Of a stretch of 64,000 nt of DNA, positions 1-8,117 are shown piece after piece. Below the pieces are notes generated by a model. That model was not told the origin of the DNA, did not search any database, and saw only the letters and a program-made list of their open reading frames with translations. The DNA is from Propionimicrobium lymphophilum DSM 4903 (GTDB lineage Bacteria > Actinomycetota > Actinomycetes > Propionibacteriales > Propionibacteriaceae). The stretch lies in contig NZ_KE384026.1 in assembly GCF_000423485.1 (NCBI RefSeq), positions 62,001-126,000 of the forward strand, given 5' to 3'. A program made the position numbers and the translations under genes. The first letter of the stretch is position 1. Every line of letters begins with the position of its first letter.

Positions 1-66
1 GCTCCGCTCGGCCATGTAGCAACCCTCGGCGGTAGTTTCGTCGGTGGTAAGAACGAGTTCGATTAG
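1..66 (+). CDS. 3' end of an unidentified gene (partial)
   Basis: Frame 1 is open from the window edge to TAG at 64-66 and reads APLGHVATLGGSFVGGKNEF followed by D. The codons (GGC, GGT, TTC, GTC, AAG, AAC, GAG) are like those of highly expressed neighbours such as rpsB, so this is probably the C-terminus of a real protein. I do not recognise the family. A competing minus-strand reading, open from about 216 to 1 with possible starts at 78 (ATG) or 141 (GTG), has no good ribosome binding site. Only 21 codons are visible. Confidence 0.35.
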   Translation, partial: APLGHVATLGGSFVGGKNEFD

Positions 67-242
67 TGCAACCTTCATTTGGGTGTTAGGGAAGCGTTTG
101 CTAGCGTAAAAGACATGTTGAAGTTCGGATTCATTCGTCGCCACGTTGACTTTGGTCGCGTGAAGTCGATGATGTGTTGCGACTGCATGCGCTAGTAAGC
201 GCTTCTCTTTTTATCTTTCTTATTTTTCTGTTTTTAAAAATT

Positions 243-257
243 CAGGCTTTTTGCCTG
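243..257. terminator. Small perfect hairpin upstream of cysK
   Basis: CAGGC-TTTTT-GCCTG is a perfect 5-bp stem. It may end the upstream plus-strand gene, but the T-tract after it is poor. The flanking 67-300 region is AT-rich from about 200 and holds no clear gene. A -10-like TATACT lies at 286-291, 13 nt before the cysK ATG. Confidence 0.3.
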
Positions 258-304
258 TTGTTTCGCACACCCAAAAACGACTTTTTATACTCTAAGGATT
301 TTCA

Positions 305-1264
305 ATGACTTTTTACACAGACGCATCTCAAATCGTTGGCAAGACCCCCCTGCTCGTTGCGAAGAAGTACGCAGAAAAGGTCGGGGCTAATGCAGAGATC
401 TTGACCAAGGTCGAGTCTTTCAACCCCGCTGGTTCTGTCAAAGACCGCATCGCGCTGGCCATGATCGAGGACGCCGAGAAGCGCGGCGTACTTAAGCCTG
501 GCGCGCACATCGTTGAGCCGACCAGCGGTAACACCGGAATCGGTATCGCAGCTATCGGCACCGCGAAGGGTTACAAGGTGACCATCGTTTTGCCGGCCTC
601 TCTGTCCGTGGAGCGCCGCGCCCTGATCCAGTCTTACGGCGCTGAGCTGCTGCTGACCCCCGGGTCGAAGGCCATCAAGGGAGCAATCGCTTACGTTGAC
701 GAGTGGAAGAAGCGCGACGATTCCATCGTCGTTCTCGGCCAGTTCACCAACCCTGCCAACCCGCGTGTTCACTACGAGACCACAGGTCCAGAGATCTGGG
801 AGGACGCTGAGGGCAAGGTCGACGCCTTCGTCGCTGGCATCGGTACCGGCGGCACACTGACCGGCGTTGGACGTTACCTGAAGGAAAAGAACCCAAACGC
901 TTACATCGTTGGCGTTGAGCCCGAGACGAGCGCCATTCTCAATGGCGGCAAGCCTGGCCCGCACGCGATCCAGGGCATCGGCGCCGGATTCTCTCCAGAA
1001 ACCCTCGACAACTCCGTTTACGACGAAGTGCTGGACATCTCGGATTCTGACTCCATCGAGCAAGCCCGGATCTTCGGCCAGAGCGAGGGTCTCTTCGTAG
1101 GTATTTCTTCTGGCGCCGCTCTGCAGGCCGCCCGCGTGCTAGCTGCGCGTGAGGAGTTCGCAGGCAAGCGTATCGCCGTTGTCCTTCCCGACTCCGGCGA
1201 CCGCTACCTATCCACCAAGCTCGGTGAATTCGCTCAGGCCGAGGAAGTCGATACCGAAAATTAA
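305..1264 (+). CDS. cysK: Cysteine synthase A (O-acetylserine sulfhydrylase)
   Basis: A 319-residue PLP enzyme that makes cysteine from O-acetylserine and sulfide in the cytoplasm. Lys46 in PAGSVKDR is the expected PLP lysine. EPTSGNTG binds the substrate carboxylate, GIGTGGTLTG is the PLP phosphate loop, and SSGAA lies near the C-terminus. The length is normal for CysK. The ATG follows AAGGA at a suitable distance. No cysE follows, and the gene stands alone ahead of a strong terminator. A cystathionine beta-synthase-like role is less likely because there is no regulatory domain. Confidence 0.95.
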   Translation: MTFYTDASQIVGKTPLLVAKKYAEKVGANAEILTKVESFNPAGSVKDRIALAMIEDAEKRGVLKPGAHIVEPTSGNTGIGIAAIGTAKGYKVTIVLPASLSVERRALIQSYGAELLLTPGSKAIKGAIAYVDEWKKRDDSIVVLGQFTNPANPRVHYETTGPEIWEDAEGKVDAFVAGIGTGGTLTGVGRYLKEKNPNAYIVGVEPETSAILNGGKPGPHAIQGIGAGFSPETLDNSVYDEVLDISDSDSIEQARIFGQSEGLFVGISSGAALQAARVLAAREEFAGKRIAVVLPDSGDRYLSTKLGEFAQAEEVDTEN

Positions 1265-1281
1265 TAGATAAACATCGATAT

Positions 1282-1305
1282 AAGGCCCGGCTTCGGCCGG
1301 GCCTT
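1282..1305 (+). terminator. Terminator of cysK
   Basis: AAGGCCCGGC-TTCG-GCCGGGCCTT is a perfect 10-bp stem with a stable TTCG tetraloop. It begins 17 bp after the cysK stop codon. Confidence 0.85.
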
Positions 1306-1349
1306 TAACCATATTGTGGTCATAAATTTTCGGTATAACGAATAATCAA

Positions 1350-1355
1350 TATGCT
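1350..1355 (+). promoter_or_regulatory. -10 box for a leaderless symporter transcript
   Basis: TATGCT (TANNNT) lies exactly 6 nt before the GTG at 1362 and no Shine-Dalgarno is present. This geometry puts the start codon at about +1. Confidence 0.45.
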
Positions 1356-1361
1356 ACAAGC

Positions 1362-2564
1362 GTGGAGAAAAAGAAATTTAGCCTGGGCCTGCTCCCCAGG
1401 ATCTTGCTAGCAATTATTCTCGGCGTCGCCGTAGGTATGTTCCTGCCTTCCGAGATCGTTCGAGTTTTCGTTACCTTCAACTCGATATTTGGTAACTTCT
1501 TAAACTTTTTGATTCCGCTGATAATCGTTGGCCTGATCACTCCCGGTATCTCGGAGCTTGGGAAAGCTGCGGGGAAGTGGCTCGCCGTTACAGCTTTGAT
1601 CGCTTACGGTTCTACGATTTTTGCAGGATTCATGGCCTTTGGGTCGTCCATGGCCGTGTTGCCTAGGTTGCTCAGCGGCAAGCACATTCAGGCGGTTGAT
1701 AATCCTGAAGACTCCATGCTTCAGCCATACTTCACTATCGAGATGCCTCCGCTTCTATCCGTCATGACGGCTTTGGTGCTGGCCTTCGTCGTCGGCGTGG
1801 GGATTACTCGAATCAAGAGTGATGCCCTCTTCAAGGGATTTGTTGAGCTACGCGACATCGTGATCGCCGTGATCGAGAAGATCATTATTCCGCTGTTGCC
1901 GCTCTATATATTCGGCATCTTCTTGAATATGACCAATTCGGGACAAGCCTTCGAGGTCATCATAACGTTCCTCGGAGTGGTTATCTTTGTCTTCATTCTG
2001 ACGGTAATCCTGCTGCTGATCCAGTACGGAGTTGCCGGCATCGTCTCACACAAGAATCCGCTCAAGATGCTCAAAACCATGCTTCCGGCATACATGACTG
2101 CGCTAGGCACCTCTTCGTCCGCTGCGACCATTCCGGTCACTCTTCGTCAGGCCAGGAAGATGGGCGTGAGCGAGGCCGTTTCTGCATTCACGATTCCGCT
2201 GTTCGCAACGATCCACCTAGCCGGTTCGACGGTAAAGATCACGTCGTTTGCTATCGCCGTGATCATGCTTTCGGGCGGCATGATTTCGCCTCACTTAATG
2301 GTCGGGTTCATTCTGATGCTCGGAATCACCATGGTTGCGGCTCCTGGCGTACCGGGCGGTGCAATCATGACTGCGGCTGGACTCCTGGCGAGCATGCTCG
2401 GCTTCAACGAGGCTCAGGTCGGTCTGATGATCGCCACTTACATCGCAATCGATTCGTTCGGAACCGCTACGAACGTCACAGGCGACGGCGCCCTATCGAT
2501 AATCACCGATGTACTGGTAGCTAGGAGCGAACGCAAGAATGCTAAGGAACAGCAAGCCAGCTAG
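1362..2564 (+). CDS. Dicarboxylate/amino acid:cation symporter (SDF family)
   Basis: A 400-residue polytopic membrane protein of the GltPh/DctA/SstT superfamily. The serine-rich hairpin GTSSSAATIPVT (HP1 tip) and the TM8 signature DSFGTATNVTGD are clear. The TM7 position usually NMDGT reads HLAGST, so the cation-coupling site differs from classical glutamate carriers and the substrate cannot be named. The GTG start has no Shine-Dalgarno, but a TANNNT box sits 6 nt upstream, so the mRNA is probably leaderless. The nearby ATG at 1351 is in another frame. The gene stands alone. Confidence 0.85.
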   Translation: MEKKKFSLGLLPRILLAIILGVAVGMFLPSEIVRVFVTFNSIFGNFLNFLIPLIIVGLITPGISELGKAAGKWLAVTALIAYGSTIFAGFMAFGSSMAVLPRLLSGKHIQAVDNPEDSMLQPYFTIEMPPLLSVMTALVLAFVVGVGITRIKSDALFKGFVELRDIVIAVIEKIIIPLLPLYIFGIFLNMTNSGQAFEVIITFLGVVIFVFILTVILLLIQYGVAGIVSHKNPLKMLKTMLPAYMTALGTSSSAATIPVTLRQARKMGVSEAVSAFTIPLFATIHLAGSTVKITSFAIAVIMLSGGMISPHLMVGFILMLGITMVAAPGVPGGAIMTAAGLLASMLGFNEAQVGLMIATYIAIDSFGTATNVTGDGALSIITDVLVARSERKNAKEQQAS

Positions 2565-2638
2565 TTTTTGCGATACCTGACAATAAAGAGCTTTGCTTTT
2601 TAGCGGATAACCGACGAGCAAGTGATCAACCAAACAGA

Positions 2639-2644
2639 TAGGTT
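2639..2644 (+). promoter_or_regulatory. -10 box for leaderless fabG-inhA transcript
   Basis: TAGGTT (TANNNT) is 6 nt before the fabG GTG at 2651, with no convincing Shine-Dalgarno. Confidence 0.4.
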
Positions 2645-2650
2645 TGTTCT

Positions 2651-3367
2651 GTGAACGAAAAAACTTCTCGGGTTGCCGTCGTTACCGGCGGCAGCCGCGG
2701 TATTGGTAAGACAATCTGTGAAAAGCTGCTTGGCGAGGGTTACAAGGTGGCAAGCCTTTCCGGCAGCGGTAAGGCTCCGGAAGGTGCCCTCGGAGTAGCC
2801 TGCGATATCACCAATCAAGACGCCGTAGACGAGGCCTTCAAGAAGGTGGCTGACGAGCTCGGTCCGGTTGAAGTGCTAGTCGCTAATGCCGGCATCACGG
2901 AAGACGGCCTTGCGTTGAGAATGAACGAAGACTCTTGGCAGAAAGTCATCGAGGTCAATCTGACTGGTGTTTATCGATGCGTCAAGGCAGTCCTACGAAC
3001 CATGATGAGGGCTCGGTTCGGCCGCATCGTATTGATGGGTTCGGTGGTCGGGCTCATGGGGTCACCCGGACAGCTGAACTACGCCGCTTCTAAAGCAGGC
3101 CTGATCGGCATGGCGCGCAGCCTGTCCAGGGAGGTTGGTTCACGGGGCATCACTATTAATGTTGTCGCTCCCGGGTTTATCGAGACTGACATGACCGACG
3201 TTCTTCCCGATGACGTCAAGGCTGATTACAACAAGAGGATTCCTGTGGGCAGGATGGGCACCACCGAAGACGTCGCAAATGCCGTCAAATTCCTGGTCGC
3301 GGATGAGCAAAGCTACATCACCGGAGCGGTAATTCCCGTCGATGGTGGCATTGGAATGGGGCACTAA
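2651..3367 (+). CDS. fabG: 3-oxoacyl-ACP reductase (FabG/MabA type)
   Basis: A 238-residue short-chain dehydrogenase that reduces 3-oxoacyl-ACP with NADPH in type II fatty acid synthesis. The dinucleotide loop is TGGSRGIG near residue 12. The catalytic set is Ser131, Tyr144 and Lys148 (NYAASK). The PGFIETDMT motif follows, and the C-terminus GGIGMGH is typical of FabG. It is 3 bp from the InhA homologue; the mabA-inhA pairing is the mycobacterial arrangement and supports the role. The GTG start is probably leaderless. Confidence 0.9.
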   Translation: MNEKTSRVAVVTGGSRGIGKTICEKLLGEGYKVASLSGSGKAPEGALGVACDITNQDAVDEAFKKVADELGPVEVLVANAGITEDGLALRMNEDSWQKVIEVNLTGVYRCVKAVLRTMMRARFGRIVLMGSVVGLMGSPGQLNYAASKAGLIGMARSLSREVGSRGITINVVAPGFIETDMTDVLPDDVKADYNKRIPVGRMGTTEDVANAVKFLVADEQSYITGAVIPVDGGIGMGH

Positions 3368-3370
3368 AAA

Positions 3371-4141
3371 ATGATTCTTGAAGGCAAAAAGATTCTGGTA
3401 ACCGGCGTCACGCTGGACACCTCGATCGCCTACGCGGTGGCGGATTTCGCCACTCAGCAGGGCGCCCAGGTGATCGTGACTAACATTCCGCGTGCGGTTA
3501 GCCTGACCAAGCGTGTTGTGAAACACATTGATCCAACGCCCGAGGTTCTTGCCCTCGACGTCAACGACGATGAAGCGATGGCGAGACTTCCAGGCCAGCT
3601 TCGTGAAAACGGCTTTGATCACCTGGACGGCATCGTCCACTCCATAGCCTATGCCAACCCCGAGAGGGCTCTTGGCGGCGCATTCTTAAGCACCCAGTGG
3701 GAGGATGTGGCTGTTGCTCTGCAGACTTCCGCGTTCTCGCTTAAGTCGCTGACCATGTCTCTTCGTGAACTTCTGGGGTCTGGGTCATCCATCGTCGGTT
3801 TGACCTTTGACAACTCGCTTAGCTGGCCGTCGTACGACTGGATGGGTGTTGCGAAGTCCGCTTTGGAGTCGACCAGCCGCTATCTAGCTCGTTACCTTGG
3901 CCCGGATAACATTCGCTGCAACCTGGTGGCTGCAGGCCCAATCGACACGATCGCTAAGAAGGCGATTCCCGGGGAAGTTGACTTCAACAAGGTTTGGGCG
4001 GAGCGTGCACCCCTCGGCTGGGACGCTAAGGACGCCTACCCGGTTGGAAAAGCTGTTTGCGCACTGCTCTCCGATCTTTTCCTGGCAACCACCGGTCAAA
4101 TGATTCACGTGGACGGCGGTCTTTCGTCCACCGGAGCCTAA
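3371..4141 (+). CDS. inhA: Enoyl-ACP reductase (NADH), InhA type
   Basis: A 256-residue enoyl-ACP reductase that completes the elongation cycle begun by fabG. It matches the InhA/FabI architecture: GKKILVTGV then TSIAYAVA at the cofactor loop, and a Tyr155/Lys162 pair in YDWMGVAKSALES, equivalent to InhA Tyr158/Lys165. NLVAAGPI and a C-terminal HVDGG follow. The sequence is closer to actinobacterial InhA than to enterobacterial FabI. It is cotranscribed with fabG. Its stop codon overlaps the stop of the convergent gene at 4138. Confidence 0.92.
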   Translation: MILEGKKILVTGVTLDTSIAYAVADFATQQGAQVIVTNIPRAVSLTKRVVKHIDPTPEVLALDVNDDEAMARLPGQLRENGFDHLDGIVHSIAYANPERALGGAFLSTQWEDVAVALQTSAFSLKSLTMSLRELLGSGSSIVGLTFDNSLSWPSYDWMGVAKSALESTSRYLARYLGPDNIRCNLVAAGPIDTIAKKAIPGEVDFNKVWAERAPLGWDAKDAYPVGKAVCALLSDLFLATTGQMIHVDGGLSSTGA

Positions 4142-4875
4142 CCTTTCGGCCAGCTTGCCGAGGCGCTGATAGCGTCAAGGCAGGCGGCTCTAAGGCTTCT
4201 TAACTGTTTCTCGCGCGCCAGCACGTTTTCAGTCGTTAGCGCGCGAGAAGTCGCCTTTAGCCCCTCGTCTGCAACTTTTAGCAGAAACATTGCGCGGTCC
4301 AGCAGCCGTTGGCAGCGCGTGTTATACGCTTCGCCTAGATGCACAGAAAGGGCCTCGTCGGGGCGTGTCCCAGCCGGGTTGTCGATTGCTGCCAGCTTAG
4401 CCCCGATGGCTATAACTGCCTCCGAAAGGTTCCTGGATGCCTCGGCCGGTGAAATCGGGTACGTCGGGCGTTGCGCCTCTACGAGTAGCCATTGCATGGC
4501 AGGGCCGATCGGTTTCGGAAGCCACGCCATTTTCCCGCTTGCTTCGACTACTAGCGCTCCCGTTTCCATAGCTTGAATCAATGATTCCGAGGCCGAACGA
4601 AAGCCGCCATGTCGTCCTGGTGTCGGGGTGAGCAAAAACCACGGCCCAAGTCCTTGGTTCTCTGCCTTAGATAGCACCAGCCTGATGGGGATTAATTTTT
4701 CAGTTTCTAGCCCGCAAATTCCGTTCGGATCTGACACATGATGCGGCTGACCTGAACTAGTCCTGTCCATCAATCGAAGTCGTGCCTCCGCAACTGCAGC
4801 ATCGACTTCTCCAAAATGAAGTGAATTGAGGACGCTTGCTAGGCGCAAAGCCTCCAGCAGATTTAGCTCGGTCAA
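4138..4875 (-). CDS. Uncharacterised 245-residue protein
   Basis: A real gene judged by its length, its four-base TTGA overlap with the upstream exporter gene and its AGGAG just before the TTG start. I do not recognise a family. It has no signal peptide or membrane segment. Its C-terminal 90 residues are helical and Leu/Ala/Arg-rich, with SHR-like spacing of charged residues. A hydrophobic GPWFLLTPTPG stretch lies near residue 77. Tight translational coupling to the ThrE-type exporter suggests a related role, but nothing in the sequence names it. Confidence 0.65.
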   Translation of the reverse strand: MTELNLLEALRLASVLNSLHFGEVDAAVAEARLRLMDRTSSGQPHHVSDPNGICGLETEKLIPIRLVLSKAENQGLGPWFLLTPTPGRHGGFRSASESLIQAMETGALVVEASGKMAWLPKPIGPAMQWLLVEAQRPTYPISPAEASRNLSEAVIAIGAKLAAIDNPAGTRPDEALSVHLGEAYNTRCQRLLDRAMFLLKVADEGLKATSRALTTENVLAREKQLRSLRAACLDAISASASWPKG

Positions 4876-6194
4876 GACTCCTCGATTTTAGTGAATGTAG
4901 CTGTGGGCTCAGTGTGCGAGAAATCGATTGGATGCGCAAACGCCCAATTCCTGTCGGTGACCATCCTGGCTACGATCAGGCCTGCCGCAACGGAAGTGAT
5001 CCAAAGGGTTGCCGTCGTCAAGTTCGATAGCGCTTGCGTCATGTCTCCTTGGTTGAGCCAGTAGACGAAGCGGTAAATGGCGACTCCGGGAACAGTCGTC
5101 AAAGAGGCAGGAACCGTAAGGGTTATCCTCGGCAGCGTCCTGTCGAAACGGTTTATCACGGTGATTAATAGACCGATCAACAGACCGCCGATGAAACATG
5201 CCAGGGGAGCTGGGGTGAGCTCGTAATGCGTGAGAATGAGCCTTGTAGTGTTGCCGAAGCAGCCGGCCAACGCGGCCCAGAAGATCATCTTCAGGTTTGA
5301 GTTGAACAAGATCCCGAATCCTGCCGTGCTGGCAAGCGTGGCGATGGCTGCGAATAAATACCAATTGGTAGGGACCGCATCGGGCTGTGACGGCAAAGGA
5401 GCCTGCCCGATGATCCATGACGCCAAACCGACTGGGGTTGCGGCAGCGAAGATGATTAAAAACGCATAAGTAAGCCTTGAAAGGCCGGCTTGGATATCGA
5501 ATCTACTTAGATCTAGTAGAGCCGAAAATAGTGGGAAACCGGGAATCAGGAACAGCACGGAGACGACGTGTCCGGTAGCGAATGTAGCGCTCGGAAGATG
5601 CCCGATCGCGCTTGCCACTAGCGAGACCAGCGTATAGGTGAGGAACGCCGTAGCTGCCGCCAACCCAACCGTTCCCAACTGGTTAAAATGCTTCTTGGTC
5701 ATGAGCACCCGAACCAGCTGACCGATCGCTGCTGCTACGGCGACAATCCAAATCTGAGCGGGAGAGACCTGGTTCAACACTGCGAAACCACAGCACGCTA
5801 CGCCCGCGGCAAGCGCCTGAACCCAGACCGGCCAGCGCGGCGCCATCCTGAACTCTATTTCGTCGAGTTGATCGTTCAGATCTTCGAGCCTAAGCGGAGC
5901 AGCAGAGTGGCGAGTCAAATGCTCTAGGGCGGCGATCCTGGAAGAATTCACGCTCGGGTTTGCCTGGTTGGCAACCACCGTCCTAAACGTTTTACCTCTA
6001 CGCAGCGTGCATGTGATCGAATTGATTGATACGTCTGCGTTTACCCCATCGAAATTCATCGCTCTAGCGACGCGCTTCATGCCGCGTAAGACTCGATAGC
6101 CACCGGTGCCTGCGCCCATCATCAGCATTCCAACGCGTAGCACCGCAAGCGCCTCACGACCCATCCGCGTGCGGTTGATTTCCTGCTGAGTCAT
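4872..6194 (-). CDS. Threonine/serine exporter, ThrE family
   Basis: A 440-residue protein with the two-part ThrE layout. The N-terminal cytoplasmic domain (about residues 1-130) includes MMGAGTGGYRV and FDGVNADVS-like segments. Then come about ten hydrophobic helices from residue 145 (for example VWVQALAAGVACCGFAVLN, LFLIPGFPLFSALLDL, ACFIGGLLIGLLI). The family exports threonine and serine (Corynebacterium ThrE) or small peptides. The ATG follows GGAAG at good spacing. The downstream orphan gene is coupled by overlap, so the two form an operon. The substrate is inferred from the family only. Confidence 0.82.
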   Translation of the reverse strand: MTQQEINRTRMGREALAVLRVGMLMMGAGTGGYRVLRGMKRVARAMNFDGVNADVSINSITCTLRRGKTFRTVVANQANPSVNSSRIAALEHLTRHSAAPLRLEDLNDQLDEIEFRMAPRWPVWVQALAAGVACCGFAVLNQVSPAQIWIVAVAAAIGQLVRVLMTKKHFNQLGTVGLAAATAFLTYTLVSLVASAIGHLPSATFATGHVVSVLFLIPGFPLFSALLDLSRFDIQAGLSRLTYAFLIIFAAATPVGLASWIIGQAPLPSQPDAVPTNWYLFAAIATLASTAGFGILFNSNLKMIFWAALAGCFGNTTRLILTHYELTPAPLACFIGGLLIGLLITVINRFDRTLPRITLTVPASLTTVPGVAIYRFVYWLNQGDMTQALSNLTTATLWITSVAAGLIVARMVTDRNWAFAHPIDFSHTEPTATFTKIEES

Positions 6195-6302
6195 CTAGTC
6201 ACTTCCAAAAAGCTCGCTCGGGTGAGGGACTCGCACGGAAAAGTTCATGCAGATACGCACGCACTCGAGCGACGGGTTGCTAAGTTAGCTAGATTTTACA
6301 AT

Positions 6303-7112
6303 ATGTCAGTGGTTGCAGAATTATCCTCGGTCAGCGTTAGGCGCGGTAACTCCTTACTCCTCGACGACGTGAATCTAGTCGTAGAAGAAGGTCAGCGCTG
6401 GTTGATCGTCGGGCCTAACGGGGCCGGTAAAACAACCATGCTGCAAATTTTGGCTGCCCAGATGCATCCAACTAGCGGAGTAGTTTCGCTGCTTGGCGAA
6501 TACCTGGGGGCGGTAGACGTATTCGAATTGCGTCCGAGAATCGGAGTTACTTCCGCTGCGCTTTCACATCGCATTCCGAACAAGGAGAAGGTGCGTAACG
6601 TCGTCGTTTCGTCCGCCTACGGCATCATCGGACGGTGGCGCGAGGCTTACGACGAGATGGATTACGACCGGGCGAATCAGCTCATGTCCGCTCTCATGAT
6701 CGAGGATTTGGCGGATCGAACCTACGGAACGCTTAGCGAGGGCGAACGAAAGCGTGTCGAGATTGCTAGGGCCTTGATGTCTGATCCTGAGCTTCTGCTG
6801 CTCGACGAGCCTGGCGCTGGTCTAGACCTAGCGGGTAGGGAGATTCTGGTTGCAACTCTTTCCGATCTGTTCGCAAACCCATACGCGCCTGCCACCGTGT
6901 TGGTCACTCACCACTTGGAAGAGGTTCCTGAGGGTATCACGCACGCCATGCTTTTGGACAAGGGCAAAATCGTGGCTTCCGGGCCGATCGAGCAAGTACT
7001 GACCGACGAGTTGATGAGCAAGGCGTATCACATGCCACTCAGGGTCTTCTATGATGACGGCCGCTGGAGTGCCCGTGCGGTGCGGGCGGCCAGAGCAGAT
7101 TGGAGCGTTTAG
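6303..7112 (+). CDS. ABC transporter ATP-binding protein
   Basis: A soluble ATPase of 269 residues from the chosen ATG. Walker A is GPNGAGKTT, the signature is LSEGERKRVEIARAL, Walker B is LLLLDEPGAGLD and the H-loop is VTHHLEEV. No permease gene adjoins it. The overall form resembles the YlmA/ModF-like stand-alone ATPases, so its partner or role is unknown. The start is uncertain: an upstream GTG at 6222 gives 27 more residues unlike the family, and a TACAAT box at 6297-6302 could drive a leaderless start at GTG 6309. It converges with the SBF gene, overlapping by 4 bp. Confidence 0.82.
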   Translation: MSVVAELSSVSVRRGNSLLLDDVNLVVEEGQRWLIVGPNGAGKTTMLQILAAQMHPTSGVVSLLGEYLGAVDVFELRPRIGVTSAALSHRIPNKEKVRNVVVSSAYGIIGRWREAYDEMDYDRANQLMSALMIEDLADRTYGTLSEGERKRVEIARALMSDPELLLLDEPGAGLDLAGREILVATLSDLFANPYAPATVLVTHHLEEVPEGITHAMLLDKGKIVASGPIEQVLTDELMSKAYHMPLRVFYDDGRWSARAVRAARADWSV

Positions 7113-8086
7113 CCCCTGCGTCCGGGTTCTTGGTGCCACCCTTCGTCCTTAGCGGAGTAGTGGCTTGAGAGCGCGCCGCACGCTATCAGCTGCACCTGGT
7201 GGAAAACCATCAGCGGCAGTACGATTAGGCCTACACCACCCGAGAAAAGGACGCTAGCCATAGGGACTCCCGTGGCTAGCGATTTCTTTGTGCCACAGAA
7301 TTGAATCGCTATCTGATCGGCGCGGTTAAACCCGAGAATTCGAGCTCCTTCCCAAGTTATCCAGAGCATGAAGGCCAGTACGACCACGCTGAAAATGCAG
7401 ATGATTATCAGGTCATAGATGTTGGTTCTTCCCCAAATACCCTCATGGTGGCTTTGTGAGAAGGCCTTGTAGACAACAACCAAGATCGACGCCTGATCGA
7501 AGTATTTGAGCTTTGGATGTCTCGCTACGAAGTCTGCGGTCCACCGCCTAGAGAATTGTCCGAGCAGGAAAGGTAACAAGATCTGAGCCGCGATGTCCAA
7601 AATGGATGACGCCTGCAGCTTTAGCCCTGTGGTGCTCATTAGTAACAGCGCAAGAACAGGTGTGATGAAGACCCCGAGCAAGTTAGATGCTGACGCGCTA
7701 ACGATTGCCCCGGCGACGTTGCCCCTAGCGATAGAAGTGAAGTTAATCGACGATTGCACGGTTGATGGCAACAGACACACCCAAAGCAGCCCGCGGTAGG
7801 TTTCGGTGCTGATCAGACCCGGCGTAAAAAAACCGATCAAAATGCCGATGATAGGGAACACCACATACGTGTAGCTGAGAATAGTGGCGTGCAATCGCCA
7901 GTGCTTTAGACCAGCAATCGTCTCTTCCGGCTTTAACCGAACGCCATAGAGAAAGAACAGGATGGCGATCATGATCTTCGCCAACCAATCAACTGCCCCC
8001 ATGGCTGGTAGGGGAGCAGGAAGAAAAGTGCCCAAGAGGGCGAAGGCGATGATGCCGGTTAAAAACCAATCGATCTTTTCAAGCAC
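7109..8086 (-). CDS. Bile acid:sodium symporter-family (SBF-like) transporter
   Basis: A 325-residue membrane protein with about nine or ten hydrophobic helices. The opening segment and ILFFLYGVRLKPEE fit the YfeH/RCH1-type (SLC10A7-like) branch of the SBF superfamily. FTSIARGNVAGAIVSASAS and FCGTKKSLATGVPMASVLF match the crossover helices of that branch. The substrate is not known for this branch, and a bile acid role should not be assumed. The GTG has no Shine-Dalgarno but TAAGCT sits 6 nt upstream. It stands apart from its neighbours. Confidence 0.82.
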   Translation of the reverse strand: MLEKIDWFLTGIIAFALLGTFLPAPLPAMGAVDWLAKIMIAILFFLYGVRLKPEETIAGLKHWRLHATILSYTYVVFPIIGILIGFFTPGLISTETYRGLLWVCLLPSTVQSSINFTSIARGNVAGAIVSASASNLLGVFITPVLALLLMSTTGLKLQASSILDIAAQILLPFLLGQFSRRWTADFVARHPKLKYFDQASILVVVYKAFSQSHHEGIWGRTNIYDLIIICIFSVVVLAFMLWITWEGARILGFNRADQIAIQFCGTKKSLATGVPMASVLFSGGVGLIVLPLMVFHQVQLIACGALSSHYSAKDEGWHQEPGRRG

Positions 8087-8092
8087 CAGGCA

Positions 8093-8098
8093 AGCTTA
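8093..8098 (-). promoter_or_regulatory. -10 box for leaderless SBF transporter transcript
   Basis: On the minus strand TAAGCT is followed by 6 nt and then GTG at 8086. Confidence 0.4.
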
Positions 8099-8117
8099 AA
8101 TCATCGTTGTTACTTGG

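Noticed and set aside
305-1063. Minus-strand frame inside cysK
   Set aside because: cysK has all active-site motifs; the antisense frame is a codon shadow.
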